NCBI RefSeq assembly: GCF_003722075.1
Contig: NZ_RDSK01000003.1
Coordinates: forward strand, 1-51,830
Source of the DNA: Methanohalophilus sp. RSK
GTDB taxonomy: Archaea; Halobacteriota; Methanosarcinia; Methanosarcinales; Methanosarcinaceae
DNA: 51,830 nucleotides
Direction of reading: 5' to 3'
The position numbers were made by a program, and so were the translations under genes. This document shows positions 37,034 to 46,059 of the stretch, in pieces; position 1 is the stretch's first letter, and every line of letters begins with the position of its first letter. The notes under the pieces were generated by a model, which worked only from the letters and a program-made list of their open reading frames with translations, searched no databases and was not told the DNA's origin.

Positions 37034-37869
37034 GCACCTGCCACAAAGGCAAACAATGCCATGAACATAGCCAGTTTGAAGCGTTTGGAGGAAAGGGCCG
37101 GGTCATTTTTCAACACTGCATAGACAGCCGCGATAAAAAGCAGGTCAGCGATACCCACCAGAGGGAGGTAATATTCACCCAGCATGGATTTCAGGTAAGG
37201 GTAAGGACTGGCAGCAATACCTATCAGGGCAAGCGCCGAAGCTACAAGCCCTGCCTGTTTTTTCCCGATGAGAATGGGGAGAGTGGTAGCTCCTGCTTTT
37301 AGATCTCCCTCCATATCCTCGATATCCTTCACAATTTCACGTGCAATTGTAGCCAGGGTTGCAAGCAGGAATAATACCGAAAGGGCATACAATCCTTCTA
37401 TCCCAAATACAGCGGCACCGAAAAGAAAAGTGGAACCTGTCAGGTAACCCACCGCAGCATTGCCAAAAAAGGGAGTGGTCTTCAGATTACGGGCATACAG
37501 GACAAGCAGGAGAGAATTGAAAAGAGCTATAAAAGCACAGACCAGATTAATGAACCAGGCAATGGTAATTCCGGCAATGAAAAGGAATGCAGCAAAGAAA
37601 AGCGCCTGTTTCTTACTTACCCTTCCAGAGGGAATCGGCCTGTCAGGCCTGTTTGTCGTATCAATAGCCACATCAAAATAATCATTGATGGTATTGCCGG
37701 CCCCTGTTACGAGCATTACTACAAATCCCACAAGCCCTGCTTCTAAAAATGGAAATGCCTGAAGGGGTTGTTCAAAAATGATTCTAAAAGCGATTAACAC
37801 GCCGATAACTGCTGCAAAGGCTGCCATTGCGCAATTGACAATACGCATTAATTGAAGATAAGCGTGCAT
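37030..37869 (-). CDS. Digeranylgeranylglyceryl phosphate synthase (UbiA family)
   Basis: A 279-residue integral membrane prenyltransferase that adds the second geranylgeranyl chain to GGGP. The first Asp-rich motif is [19 protein letters not shown] and the second DIEDMEGD, with about eight hydrophobic helices. Length is normal. It is separated by 15 bases from the upstream nadA. Together with GGGPS and the Tes-like protein it covers three steps of archaeal lipid synthesis in this window. Confidence 0.9.
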   Translation of the reverse strand: MHAYLQLMRIVNCAMAAFAAVIGVLIAFRIIFEQPLQAFPFLEAGLVGFVVMLVTGAGNTINDYFDVAIDTTNRPDRPIPSGRVSKKQALFFAAFLFIAGITIAWFINLVCAFIALFNSLLLVLYARNLKTTPFFGNAAVGYLTGSTFLFGAAVFGIEGLYALSVLFLLATLATIAREIVKDIEDMEGDLKAGATTLPILIGKKQAGLVASALALIGIAASPYPYLKSMLGEYYLPLVGIADLLFIAAVYAVLKNDPALSSKRFKLAMFMALFAFVAGA

Positions 37870-37884
37870 GGAAATAGCCCGCCT

Positions 37885-38802
37885 TTATGCTCTTCCTGCT
37901 TCAAGCATGCGATCAAGGGCTTTTTTGGCCTGCGCTGTGACCTTTTCCTCTACTGTGACCTCATATTCTTCATTTTCCAGACAATCCAGAACAGATGCAA
38001 GGTCGATGGTTTTCATATCCGGACATATCGCATATTCAGAGCAGGGGTAAAAGTGCTTATCCGGATTGTCCGTGCGCAGGCGATGCAGAAGCCCGTTTTC
38101 CGTAGCTATAATGAATTCATTTGAACAAGAGGAGGAGCAATATCCTGTCATTCCTGTGGTGCTGAAAATATGATCTGCTTTTTCAAGCACCTCCCGCCTG
38201 CATTCCGGATGAGCCAAAACCTCGGCGCCAGCATGAGCTTCTTTAGACGAAGCTACATCCGACTCACGTAACTGGTTGTGGGTCGGGCAGTAGCCGTCCC
38301 ACAGAATTATTTCCTTATCAGTATTTTTGGCTACATGATCTCCCAGGTTTTTATCAGGAATGAACAGTACTTTCGCGCAATCCAGTGAGTTGACAACTTC
38401 CACCGCATTGGCGGAGGTGCAGCATACATCACTTTCTGCTTTCACCTCTGCACTGCTGTTTACATAGGACACAACCATCGCGTCTGGATGTTGTTTTTTG
38501 GCTTTTCTCACCTCATCTGCAGTAGCCATTGCGGCCATTGGGCAGCGTGCAAACCTGTCGGGAATTAGAACTTTCTTTTGGGGGCTCAGGATAGCAGCGC
38601 TTTGCGCCATGAAGTCTACGCCACAAAAAACAATGATATCACCGGGTTGCTCGACTGCCTGACGGCTCAGGCCAAGTGAATCACCAACAAAATCAGCTAT
38701 ATCCTGTACATCGCCACGGCAGTAATTGTGGGCAAGGATCACCGCATTTTTTTCCTTTTTCAGGACATTAATCCTGTCTATTATCGCCTGCTTATCCTGC
38801 AT
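37885..38802 (-). CDS. nadA: Quinolinate synthase
   Basis: A 305-residue [4Fe-4S] enzyme that condenses iminoaspartate with dihydroxyacetone phosphate. The N-terminus is AVILAHNYCRGDVQDIADF, and cluster cysteines lie in DVCCTSANAVE, TGYCSSSCSNEF and FYPCSEYAICPDM. Length is typical of archaea. It lies downstream of nadX on the same strand with a 74-base gap containing TATA-like sequence, so it may also have its own promoter. Confidence 0.93.
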   Translation of the reverse strand: MQDKQAIIDRINVLKKEKNAVILAHNYCRGDVQDIADFVGDSLGLSRQAVEQPGDIIVFCGVDFMAQSAAILSPQKKVLIPDRFARCPMAAMATADEVRKAKKQHPDAMVVSYVNSSAEVKAESDVCCTSANAVEVVNSLDCAKVLFIPDKNLGDHVAKNTDKEIILWDGYCPTHNQLRESDVASSKEAHAGAEVLAHPECRREVLEKADHIFSTTGMTGYCSSSCSNEFIIATENGLLHRLRTDNPDKHFYPCSEYAICPDMKTIDLASVLDCLENEEYEVTVEEKVTAQAKKALDRMLEAGRA

Positions 38803-38876
38803 ATTACCACTGCAATCCCGGGATAATGAATTCCGGGCGAATACATAGATTATATAACATATAAGTTTATGCGAGT

Positions 38877-39692
38877 TCAGGTTCCCACATTAAAGGATTG
38901 GGTCAGTTTCTTCAAGGTAGAAATTACGGAAAGAGGAGCCAGATAACTTGTTTTTGGATTTGTGGGGGATGGCACATTTTCCACTCTGGAGGTAAACCTT
39001 CCAAACTCACCTTCAACTGCGATTTCATGGATATTTCTTGTCAGGGCAGGATTGACCACTATCCTTACCCTGGTATTATCAAATCCAATCCCGGCAAGAC
39101 TGAGAGTAGCAGCCACATTCACATTTGCAGGGAATGCATGTACAGCCTCGGTCGCTGAGCCTTCAAAAAGAACCGTTCTGCCGGTTATGGAATCAATATC
39201 GATATTATTTTCAAGGACATAGGGGGCACCCCTCAATCCAGCGGGGGGTTTTTCGGTTGTCAGGGTGACTGAATGCAGAGCAGCTGCAGAAGCTGAAATC
39301 AAACCATCTATTCCACAGATGGCACCAGAGGGAACGTAAATCCGGCAATTTTTTTCACGGGCTATGTTTTCGGCCATTTCAAGCAGTTGTGTGTCAGCAA
39401 AAGCCCCGACACTGACCACCATGACATCACATTTTGCATGCAACGCTGCGGGAACCACTTCATAAACCGCCTGCTGGGAAGCACATTCTACCACCAGGTC
39501 TACCTCCCTGACCATTTCAACAATTTCCATGACCTGCGGATCAAAATTTTCCAGTGAACTTCTCACCCTGTTCAGGGATTCATCATGGCGGTCATATATA
39601 GCATAGAGTTCTGCTTCAATCTGGCCATTATCAATAGCCCTACATATCTCTCCACCTATGGCACCACAACCGAAAACTCCTATTTTAAGCAT
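38877..39692 (-). CDS. nadX: L-aspartate dehydrogenase
   Basis: A 271-residue NAD(P)-dependent aspartate dehydrogenase that makes iminoaspartate and replaces the oxygen-dependent NadB in this anaerobe. The Rossmann motif GVFGCGAIGGEI is at residues 5-16. Further family motifs are VVECASQQAVYEVVP, VPSGAICGIDGL and FPANVNVAATLSLAG. I start at ATG 39692 with GGAG at 39701-39704. It is divergent from nadC across about 100 bases. Confidence 0.9.
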   Translation of the reverse strand: MLKIGVFGCGAIGGEICRAIDNGQIEAELYAIYDRHDESLNRVRSSLENFDPQVMEIVEMVREVDLVVECASQQAVYEVVPAALHAKCDVMVVSVGAFADTQLLEMAENIAREKNCRIYVPSGAICGIDGLISASAAALHSVTLTTEKPPAGLRGAPYVLENNIDIDSITGRTVLFEGSATEAVHAFPANVNVAATLSLAGIGFDNTRVRIVVNPALTRNIHEIAVEGEFGRFTSRVENVPSPTNPKTSYLAPLSVISTLKKLTQSFNVGT

Positions 39693-39793
39693 TAATGAGA
39701 CTCCTTTATGTTCTAGAGGGGCAGCGCATAAAAGTATTATCATTACAAAGCCTATTAAAACTTCCCGAACATAAAGTAAATCCGGTGAAAAGG

Positions 39794-40630
39794 ATGCTGA
39801 GAGGACAGATAGAGAACTTCATCCGGGAAGATCTGGGTTATCATGATATCTCATGCCAGATGGTGCCGGATACAATTGCAGAAGCCGTGGTTTTTGCAAA
39901 ACAGGATTGTGTAATTGCCGGTGTGGATGTTGCAGAAGCCATATTTGATTATTTTGATATCGAATATACAAGAAAGGTTGCAGATGGTGAAAGGATACAG
40001 AATAACGATGTGATCTTTGAACTTAAGGCAAGCACGGTATCCTTATTACGTGCCGAAAGGCTGAGCTTGAATTTCCTGGGACACCTGAGCGGTATTGCGA
40101 CCCTTACAAGAGATTGCGTGGAAACTGTAAATCAGTGTTCTGAAGCAGTTGTGGCTGCAACCCGTAAAACAACTCCGGGAATCCGGGAGTTCGAAAAACT
40201 GGCCGTAATCGCGGGTGGAGGGGACCCCCACAGGTTCAATCTCTCCGATTCCATCATGATAAAGGACAACCACAGGAATATAATGGGCCTGGAAAATGCA
40301 ATCCTCAAAGCAAAGGAAATGGCAAGTTTTACCCAAAAGATAGAAGCTGAAGTTGAATCCGCAACCGATGCTATTCTGGCTGCAAAGATGGGAGTGGACA
40401 TCATTATGCTGGACAATATGGCCCCTTCAGAAATAATATCAACCGTGGAAAAGTTACGTCACGAAGGATTAAGGAATAAGGTAATAGTAGAGGTGTCGGG
40501 AGGAATAAACACCGAAAACCTTGCCGAATACGCAAAAACCGGAATTGACGTAATCTCTATGGGCTCTCTGATCCATAAAGCACAATGGGCCGATCTGAGT
40601 ATGGAGATGAAAGAGTCTTTTATGTCATAA
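39794..40630 (+). CDS. nadC: Nicotinate-nucleotide pyrophosphorylase (carboxylating)
   Basis: A 278-residue quinolinate phosphoribosyltransferase, the third step of de novo NAD synthesis. Visible motifs are REDLGYHDISCQ, RLSLNFLGHLSGIAT, the PRPP/quinolinate-binding ATRKTTPGIREFEK and GGDPHRFNLSDSIMIKDNH. The start ATG 39794 has GGTGAAAAGG at 39784-39793. With nadX and nadA on the other strand it forms a divergent NAD cluster. Confidence 0.93.
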   Translation: MLRGQIENFIREDLGYHDISCQMVPDTIAEAVVFAKQDCVIAGVDVAEAIFDYFDIEYTRKVADGERIQNNDVIFELKASTVSLLRAERLSLNFLGHLSGIATLTRDCVETVNQCSEAVVAATRKTTPGIREFEKLAVIAGGGDPHRFNLSDSIMIKDNHRNIMGLENAILKAKEMASFTQKIEAEVESATDAILAAKMGVDIIMLDNMAPSEIISTVEKLRHEGLRNKVIVEVSGGINTENLAEYAKTGIDVISMGSLIHKAQWADLSMEMKESFMS

Positions 40631-40707
40631 ACTTTATATTGGTTTCCAGTAGTGTATTTAGGCAGTATTTAGATAACAAATCATGAAAAAATCGTGGCGA
40701 GGGGAAC

Positions 40708-41955
40708 ATGGAATTCAAAAAAATGATAGTATGCCTGCTCTTGATAGCAGCCTTGTCCTCAGTGGTATTTGCGGGCTCTGCTTGTGCAACAAGTGTTCTT
40801 TATGAAGGAGATATACAAGCCGGTGATGGGTACCAGATAAACAATCATGTAATAGATGTAGCCGATGTGTTCCCTTCAGAAGACTATGCATCGTTTTATG
40901 TGTATGAAAAGGACACTGAATTGATGGACAAAGGGCTGGATATTAACGACACTTTTACCTTTGAAATCGATAATGAAGAAGTTGAAGTGAAACTTCTCGA
41001 TACAAAGACAGGTACTTTAAATCTTGCCAAAATACTCATTACAATTACCGATGAGGATATCATCAATACAAAGGGAGTTGTCGATGGGGGCCATAAAAAG
41101 GCGGAATTTTCCGGTACACCCGTTATAGAAATAACCAAAAGTGTAAGCTCAAATACCATACAAGCAGGTGATTCGGTAACAGTTACCGTCAGGGCAGAAA
41201 ACAAAGGAGATGACGATGCAACTGATCTCAGGTTTTCCAACAACCTCCCCGAGAAATTCATCCTGGAAGAAACTTTCGTAAGCCAATCCGGGGAGATGTC
41301 CCTGGACGTTGGGGAGTCACAGCAAATCTTTGTCTATCGCATCAAGTCAACAGAACCCGGCACATTTACACTCAAACCTACTACTGCAACCTTTTCCAAC
41401 AATGCGGGAGTTGATTTCCCGCAGGCAAGTTCCAACACTCCTACAATCACAGTGGAAGGCGAACCTGCAGCCATGGCAGATGTGGAAGTCTCGGCAGAGC
41501 TTCAGGAACCTGTTATACCGCGGGGCGAGAGTACTGAAGTAACATTACTCATAAGAAATAACGGTGAAGGGGATGCTGAAGCTGTTTCAGTGGACATCCA
41601 GCTTCCCGACGAACTTGAGTATGAAGGCGAGGACAGCGAAATTGAGATTATCAGTGGTACACCCACAATATACCTGGAAACCCTGGGAGTGCAACAGGAA
41701 AAGGAATTCACATTCAACGTCAAAGCAGAGGAAATGGGCAGTTATCCGGTAACAGCCTCCTATTCCTACATCAGTGCTGAAGACCCTGAAGCAGAAGAAA
41801 TAAACAGTGAAACAACAACAAATGCACTGGAAGTCACAAAAGGCAAATACGACGTGATCTTCGAGCAGCCGCTATATGTATATATCGTGCCTGTAGTCAT
41901 CATTCTTGGGGCAGCAGCATGGATATATTACCGCCGCCAACAATACCGCTTTTAA
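40708..41955 (+). CDS. Secreted, C-terminally anchored protein with two BatD/CARDB-like domains
   Basis: A 415-residue acidic exported protein. Residues 1-27 are a signal peptide (basic MEFKK, then VCLLLIAALSSVVFAG, cleavage near SACA). Residues 30-135 form an N-terminal beta domain, followed by two immunoglobulin-like DUF11/CARDB-type repeats: SVTVTVRAENKGDDDATDL near 155, and STEVTLLIRNNGEGDAEAV near 275. A single transmembrane segment (YVYIVPVVIILGAAAWIYY) near 390-408 precedes a basic RRQQYRF tail. It resembles S-layer-domain (COG1361-type) proteins. It leads a four-gene run with a tubulin-like GTPase 20 bases downstream. Partner and function unknown. Confidence 0.8.
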   Translation: MEFKKMIVCLLLIAALSSVVFAGSACATSVLYEGDIQAGDGYQINNHVIDVADVFPSEDYASFYVYEKDTELMDKGLDINDTFTFEIDNEEVEVKLLDTKTGTLNLAKILITITDEDIINTKGVVDGGHKKAEFSGTPVIEITKSVSSNTIQAGDSVTVTVRAENKGDDDATDLRFSNNLPEKFILEETFVSQSGEMSLDVGESQQIFVYRIKSTEPGTFTLKPTTATFSNNAGVDFPQASSNTPTITVEGEPAAMADVEVSAELQEPVIPRGESTEVTLLIRNNGEGDAEAVSVDIQLPDELEYEGEDSEIEIISGTPTIYLETLGVQQEKEFTFNVKAEEMGSYPVTASYSYISAEDPEAEEINSETTTNALEVTKGKYDVIFEQPLYVYIVPVVIILGAAAWIYYRRQQYRF

Positions 41956-41975
41956 ATATCATCTGGAGGAATTAA

Positions 41976-43082
41976 TTGCTCAACATACTTATGGTCGGAA
42001 ACGGACAGTGTGGCAACCGTATCCTGGACTCTATAAACAGGCAGGCATTCGGCTCCAAAAGTCGATTTGCTAAATTCTATGCAAAACAACAGTATAAAAG
42101 TAATGTACAAACTCTTGCCATAAATACTGCCGTCAACGACCTCAAGGAAATGAAATATACCAAGGCAAAGGATCGAATCCATATACCTCACCTGCACGGA
42201 GTTGGTGCAAACAGAAACGTGGGAAGGAAAGTTTTTGATGAAAATAAATCCCAGATCATGCGCAACCTCGATGAGAGAGGCAGTTTCGATCTTGCTTTTG
42301 TTATAACTTCTGCCTCCGGAGGTACAGGATCATCTTTTACTCCTTCCCTGATCCGGGAATTGAAAGAACAAAATGATTATCCGGTATATGCAGTCGTTGT
42401 CCTCCCCTTCAGAGAAGAAGGGACACTGTACCTGCAAAACGCGGCATTTGCCCTCAAGGACATAAGGGAAAGTGGGGTTGACGGGATAATCCTTGCAGAT
42501 AACCAGTATCTCAAACAGATGGGCGGGGATGTGGAATCTGCCTATGATTCCATAAATGAGATGATCGCAAAAAGGCTGATCTTCCTGCTGGATTCCCTGG
42601 ACAGCGAGATGATGATGGTCACCGACCTGGGTGATTTCAAGACGGTCATGAGTGGAGGAGCCGGGATTGCAACCATTGGTTACTATGAAGCAGACGGAGA
42701 AGTGCCTGTCAGAACAGCCATCCAGAAGGCTGTATCCCCAAGCGGATTACTGTTTAATACCAATGTTTACGAGGAAGCAAGCAGGTCCATGATGATCATC
42801 AGGGGTGACAAGAGTTACCTGAGTATCGATGAAATCTCCACAGAAGTTGAGAAACTTTCTGATTCGGTAGGCCATGTTTTCAAAGGAATAATTGTCCGCA
42901 AAGGCGAATCTCCCCGGGTACTGTCTGTCCTTACTCTTGAATCCGCTTCCGAGCTGGAAGAACTTTATCATCTTGCAGTCGATGCTATCAATATTGAAAA
43001 AGAGAAAAAGGAACGTGTCCAGGAAGAAAAAGAAGTAGACAAGGCATTCTCCCAGATCGAAGGTCTGGAACCGCATTACTGA
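41976..43082 (+). CDS. Non-canonical tubulin/FtsZ-superfamily GTPase
   Basis: A 368-residue protein. The nucleotide T1 loop GNGQCGN (8-14) is closer to tubulin GQCGN than to FtsZ. The T4 signature is SASGGTGSS (112-120). The T7 region VTDLGDFKTVMSGGAG keeps the two acidic residues of the FtsZ NxDxxD element, but the Asn is replaced. The C-terminus is a charged coiled coil (EKEKKERVQEEKEV) without an FtsZ-like terminal peptide. I start at TTG 41976 because GGAGGA is at 41965-41970. It may polymerise in the cytoplasm; CetZ-like shape or motility roles are possible but unproven. Confidence 0.8.
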   Translation: MLNILMVGNGQCGNRILDSINRQAFGSKSRFAKFYAKQQYKSNVQTLAINTAVNDLKEMKYTKAKDRIHIPHLHGVGANRNVGRKVFDENKSQIMRNLDERGSFDLAFVITSASGGTGSSFTPSLIRELKEQNDYPVYAVVVLPFREEGTLYLQNAAFALKDIRESGVDGIILADNQYLKQMGGDVESAYDSINEMIAKRLIFLLDSLDSEMMMVTDLGDFKTVMSGGAGIATIGYYEADGEVPVRTAIQKAVSPSGLLFNTNVYEEASRSMMIIRGDKSYLSIDEISTEVEKLSDSVGHVFKGIIVRKGESPRVLSVLTLESASELEELYHLAVDAINIEKEKKERVQEEKEVDKAFSQIEGLEPHY

Positions 43083-43111
43083 CATGATGTGCAATGTTTC
43101 CAGGGAGGGAC

Positions 43112-43792
43112 ATGCCACAAACAGACAATATCATCGAGATCCGTGGGTTGGAAAAAGTCTATGGAGATGGCGTCGAGGTAAAGGCGCTTGACGGACTGGA
43201 CCTTGATGTGAAAAAGGGAGAATTCCTTTCAATAGTTGGCCCTTCCGGGTCCGGCAAAAGTACCCTGCTCCACATGATAGGTATTCTGGACACTCCCACA
43301 AAAGGCACTATCCTGATTGACGGCCAGGATGTCACCAGCATGGATGACCGGCAGCGATCCAGTGCACGAAATAAATTGCTTGGTTTTATTTTCCAGTACC
43401 ATCATCTTCTACCCGATTTCACCGCACTGGAAAATGTCATGATGCCTCTTTTGATAGCCGGCAAGAAAAAGGGTGAAGCTACCAGAGAAGCTGAAAAATT
43501 GCTCAATGAAGTTGGACTTAAAGACCGTCTGCACCATTTTCCAGGCCAGCTTTCAGGGGGACAAAACCAGCGCGTAGCTGTGGCAAGGGCACTTGTCAAC
43601 CAGCCAAAGATCGTCATCGGGGACGAACCTACCGGGAATCTGGACAGCCATTCCAGTGACAAGGTCTATGAACTTTTAAGGAAACTGAACCGGGAATTTG
43701 ACCAGACATTCATCCTGGTGACCCATGATGAAAACATGGCCCGCAAAACCGACAGGATCGTCAGGATCGTAGATGGCAAAATTACTGAATAA
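43112..43792 (+). CDS. LolD/MacB-type ABC transporter ATPase
   Basis: A 226-residue ATPase: Walker A GPSGSGKST, Q-loop FIFQYHHLLPDF, signature LSGGQNQR, Walker B IVIGDEPTGNLD and the switch His in VTHDEN. These are features of the LolD/MacB/FtsE family, which works with FtsX-fold permeases. GGGAGGGA precedes ATG 43112. It sits 29 bases after the tubulin-like gene and 9 bases before the PPC gene. The nearest matching permease is at 46060-47229, after enolase. Confidence 0.9.
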   Translation: MPQTDNIIEIRGLEKVYGDGVEVKALDGLDLDVKKGEFLSIVGPSGSGKSTLLHMIGILDTPTKGTILIDGQDVTSMDDRQRSSARNKLLGFIFQYHHLLPDFTALENVMMPLLIAGKKKGEATREAEKLLNEVGLKDRLHHFPGQLSGGQNQRVAVARALVNQPKIVIGDEPTGNLDSHSSDKVYELLRKLNREFDQTFILVTHDENMARKTDRIVRIVDGKITE

Positions 43793-43801
43793 GGGAATAA
43801 C

Positions 43802-44239
43802 ATGGAATACAGAGAAGGAAAAGTCGGAAGAGTATTTGTCCTCAGGGTAGATGACGGTGAAGACATACTGGAAAGTATAACGGCCCTGGCAGAAGAAAAA
43901 GGTATAGAAAAGGCATTCCTTTTCATGCTGGGAGCATGCAGGAACTCAAATCTGGTCACCGGCCCCCTCAAAGATATGATTCCCCCGGAGCCCATATGGA
44001 ATTCATTTGTGGACCCGCATGAAATAATCGGTATTGGCAACATAATGCTTGAGAACAAAAAACCCGTAGTTCACCTCCATACCGGCCTGGGCAGGGATGG
44101 CAAAGCCAGTATCGGATGCATGCGAAAGCACAATGAAGCCTTCATGGTGACGGAAATCCTTCTTCTTGAAATTGAAGGAATGGATGCTTTGCGCAAATTT
44201 GACAGTAAAAGAGGATTTGCCCCTATCAATTTCGGATAA
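43802..44239 (+). CDS. PPC-domain (DUF296) protein
   Basis: A 145-residue protein of the PPC/DUF296 family, which forms trimers and in plants is fused to AT-hook DNA-binding motifs. Typical features are VGRVFVLRVDDGEDI, the metal-binding histidines in VHLHTGLGRDG, and ETEILLLEIEG-like strands near the end. There is no AT-hook here. It closes the four-gene + run and is convergent with a winged-helix regulator gene 8 bases away. Function unknown. Confidence 0.85.
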   Translation: MEYREGKVGRVFVLRVDDGEDILESITALAEEKGIEKAFLFMLGACRNSNLVTGPLKDMIPPEPIWNSFVDPHEIIGIGNIMLENKKPVVHLHTGLGRDGKASIGCMRKHNEAFMVTEILLLEIEGMDALRKFDSKRGFAPINFG

Positions 44240-44247
44240 AAAGAGAA

Positions 44248-44625
44248 TTAAGTGCATATCTGTTTTAGCCTATTGAGCGCGTGGGATTTACACTCTATTT
44301 CGGCCGATATGTCATTTTCCAGATTTCTCATGAATGTATCAAAGGTTAATTTTAATTTGTAGTAACGACGAGGCCTACCCCGGTCCTTTGATAACTTCTG
44401 ATCCCAGGACTCCACTATACCTTTTTTGCAGAGAGGTTTCATGGCAACACTTACCTCTGGTTGTCTCAAGCCGGTGAGATTTTCAATCTCACTTGAGGTA
44501 AGCGAATCACCATCAATAAGGCAGGTCATAGCTAGAGCTTCTATCCGGGACAGGGAGAGGTTTTGGAGTAAATCTGCAATCTCCCTCTTGCCGGGATCGA
44601 GCTTTATGAAAGCAACGTCATTCAT
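44248..44625 (-). CDS. Winged-helix transcriptional regulator
   Basis: A 125-residue DNA-binding protein. Residues 25-75 form a winged helix (ALAMTCLIDGDSLTSSEIEN, then QPEVSVAMKPLCKKGIV), and the RGRPRRYYKLKL wing is strongly basic. The C-terminal 40 residues look helical and could dimerise. It is divergent from enolase, across a 150-base gap holding a TACGTA inverted repeat that may be its binding site. It does not match a specific family I can name, though TrmB/MarR-like proteins are similar. Confidence 0.75.
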   Translation of the reverse strand: MNDVAFIKLDPGKREIADLLQNLSLSRIEALAMTCLIDGDSLTSSEIENLTGLRQPEVSVAMKPLCKKGIVESWDQKLSKDRGRPRRYYKLKLTFDTFMRNLENDISAEIECKSHALNRLKQICT

Positions 44626-44672
44626 AAGAGAAGAAAAATGGCTCCATTAATATATATTTTATGAATACATTA

Positions 44673-44686
44673 TACGTAAATACGTA
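44673..44686. promoter_or_regulatory. Inverted repeat between the regulator and enolase, candidate operator
   Basis: TACGTA-AA-TACGTA is at once an inverted repeat and a duplicated palindrome. It lies about 50 bases upstream of the regulator start and about 90 bases upstream of enolase, between the TATA-like elements of the two genes (about 44648-44660 for the regulator, 44722-44735 for enolase). Position suggests a regulator binding site for one or both genes. Confidence 0.4.
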
Positions 44687-44775
44687 CAAAACATTAACAA
44701 CAAAGATTTCAGGGACAAGAATATTATATATACAGTAATTTCCTATTCAGTAAACAAAGTCCAAGGCGGAATTAT

Positions 44776-46053
44776 ATGAGTTACAGGGCAGAAGAAGCAG
44801 GATACCGGATAGAAAAGATTCATGCAAGAGAGATATTGGACTCCAGGGGAAATCCCACAGTGGAGGTTGATGTGTTCACGCCAAAGGGTTTTGGCAGGGC
44901 CAGTGTCCCTTCAGGAGCTTCCACAGGAACAAATGAAGCCATTGAAATGCGGGATAAGGAGGATGAACGCTACAATGGTAAAGGTGTCCTAGATGCCGTG
45001 GACAATGTCAATACAACAATAGCCGGGGAACTGACTGGTTATGACGTGCGCAGCCAGAGGGAGATCGATGGGTTAATGATTGCCCTTGACGGAACCGACA
45101 ACAAGATTACTTTCGGTGCAAATGCCATCCTGGGTGTATCAATGGCTGTTGCCAATGCAGCTGCAGATTCCCTCAAAATGCCCCTGTACAGGTATCTTGG
45201 AGGATCGAATTCCTTTGCACTACCCGTTCCCACAATGAATGTCCTCAACGGCGGCAAGCATGCAGGCAATGGTCTGGCGATCCAGGAATTCATGATCCAG
45301 CCCAAGGGAACTGATACTTATTCAAATGCCCTGCGCATGGGAAGCGAGACCTATCATGCCCTGGGAAAGGTACTGGAGGATAAATATGGTGCGTCCGCAA
45401 CCAATGTGGGATATGAGGGAGGATACGCCCCACCCATCGACCAGACAGTGGATGCCCTGGATGCTCTGGTAAGTGGCATCGAAGAAGCGGGATATACCGA
45501 GTCTGAGGTGACCATCGGGATGGACGCCGCTGCCTCTGAGTTTTTCGATGGGGAGAACTACAATATCGACGGAACCACCATGACCGGAGCAGAACTTACC
45601 GATTTCTACGTCGACCTGATTGACACATACCCTATAGTAATGATTGAGGATCCCTTCCATGAGGAAGCCTTTGAGGATTTTGCAAATCTTACCAATGAAG
45701 CCTGGGAAACCATTATTGTGGGAGATGACCTGTTTGTCACAAATGTTTCAAGACTTGCCAAAGGCATCGAAATGGAAGCTGCAAATGCTCTTCTGCTCAA
45801 GGTAAACCAGATCGGTACTCTTTCTGAGGCCTTCGATGCTGCAAGCATGGCATTCCACAGCGGCTATAATGTAGTGGTAAGCCACAGGTCTGCAGAAACC
45901 GAGGATACAATGATTGCAGATATTTCAGTGGCAATCGGTGCCGATCTTATCAAGACCGGAGCTCCTGCCAGAGGGGAAAGAACTGCCAAGTACAACCAGC
46001 TTCTGCGTATTGAAGAAAACCTGGGAGATGCTGCACGTTATGTGCAGCTCTGA
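44776..46053 (+). CDS. eno: Enolase
   Basis: A 425-residue phosphopyruvate hydratase interconverting 2-phosphoglycerate and PEP. Family motifs are AREILDSRGNPTVEVD, SGASTGTNEA, NVLNGGKHAGNGLAIQEFM, the metal ligands in GMDAAASEF, MIEDPFHE and VGDDLFVTN, the catalytic Lys in LLLKVNQIGTLSEA, and VVSHRSAETED. Complete and of normal length. A permease gene follows after 6 bases. Confidence 0.96.
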   Translation: MSYRAEEAGYRIEKIHAREILDSRGNPTVEVDVFTPKGFGRASVPSGASTGTNEAIEMRDKEDERYNGKGVLDAVDNVNTTIAGELTGYDVRSQREIDGLMIALDGTDNKITFGANAILGVSMAVANAAADSLKMPLYRYLGGSNSFALPVPTMNVLNGGKHAGNGLAIQEFMIQPKGTDTYSNALRMGSETYHALGKVLEDKYGASATNVGYEGGYAPPIDQTVDALDALVSGIEEAGYTESEVTIGMDAAASEFFDGENYNIDGTTMTGAELTDFYVDLIDTYPIVMIEDPFHEEAFEDFANLTNEAWETIIVGDDLFVTNVSRLAKGIEMEAANALLLKVNQIGTLSEAFDAASMAFHSGYNVVVSHRSAETEDTMIADISVAIGADLIKTGAPARGERTAKYNQLLRIEENLGDAARYVQL

Positions 46054-46059
46054 AACTTT

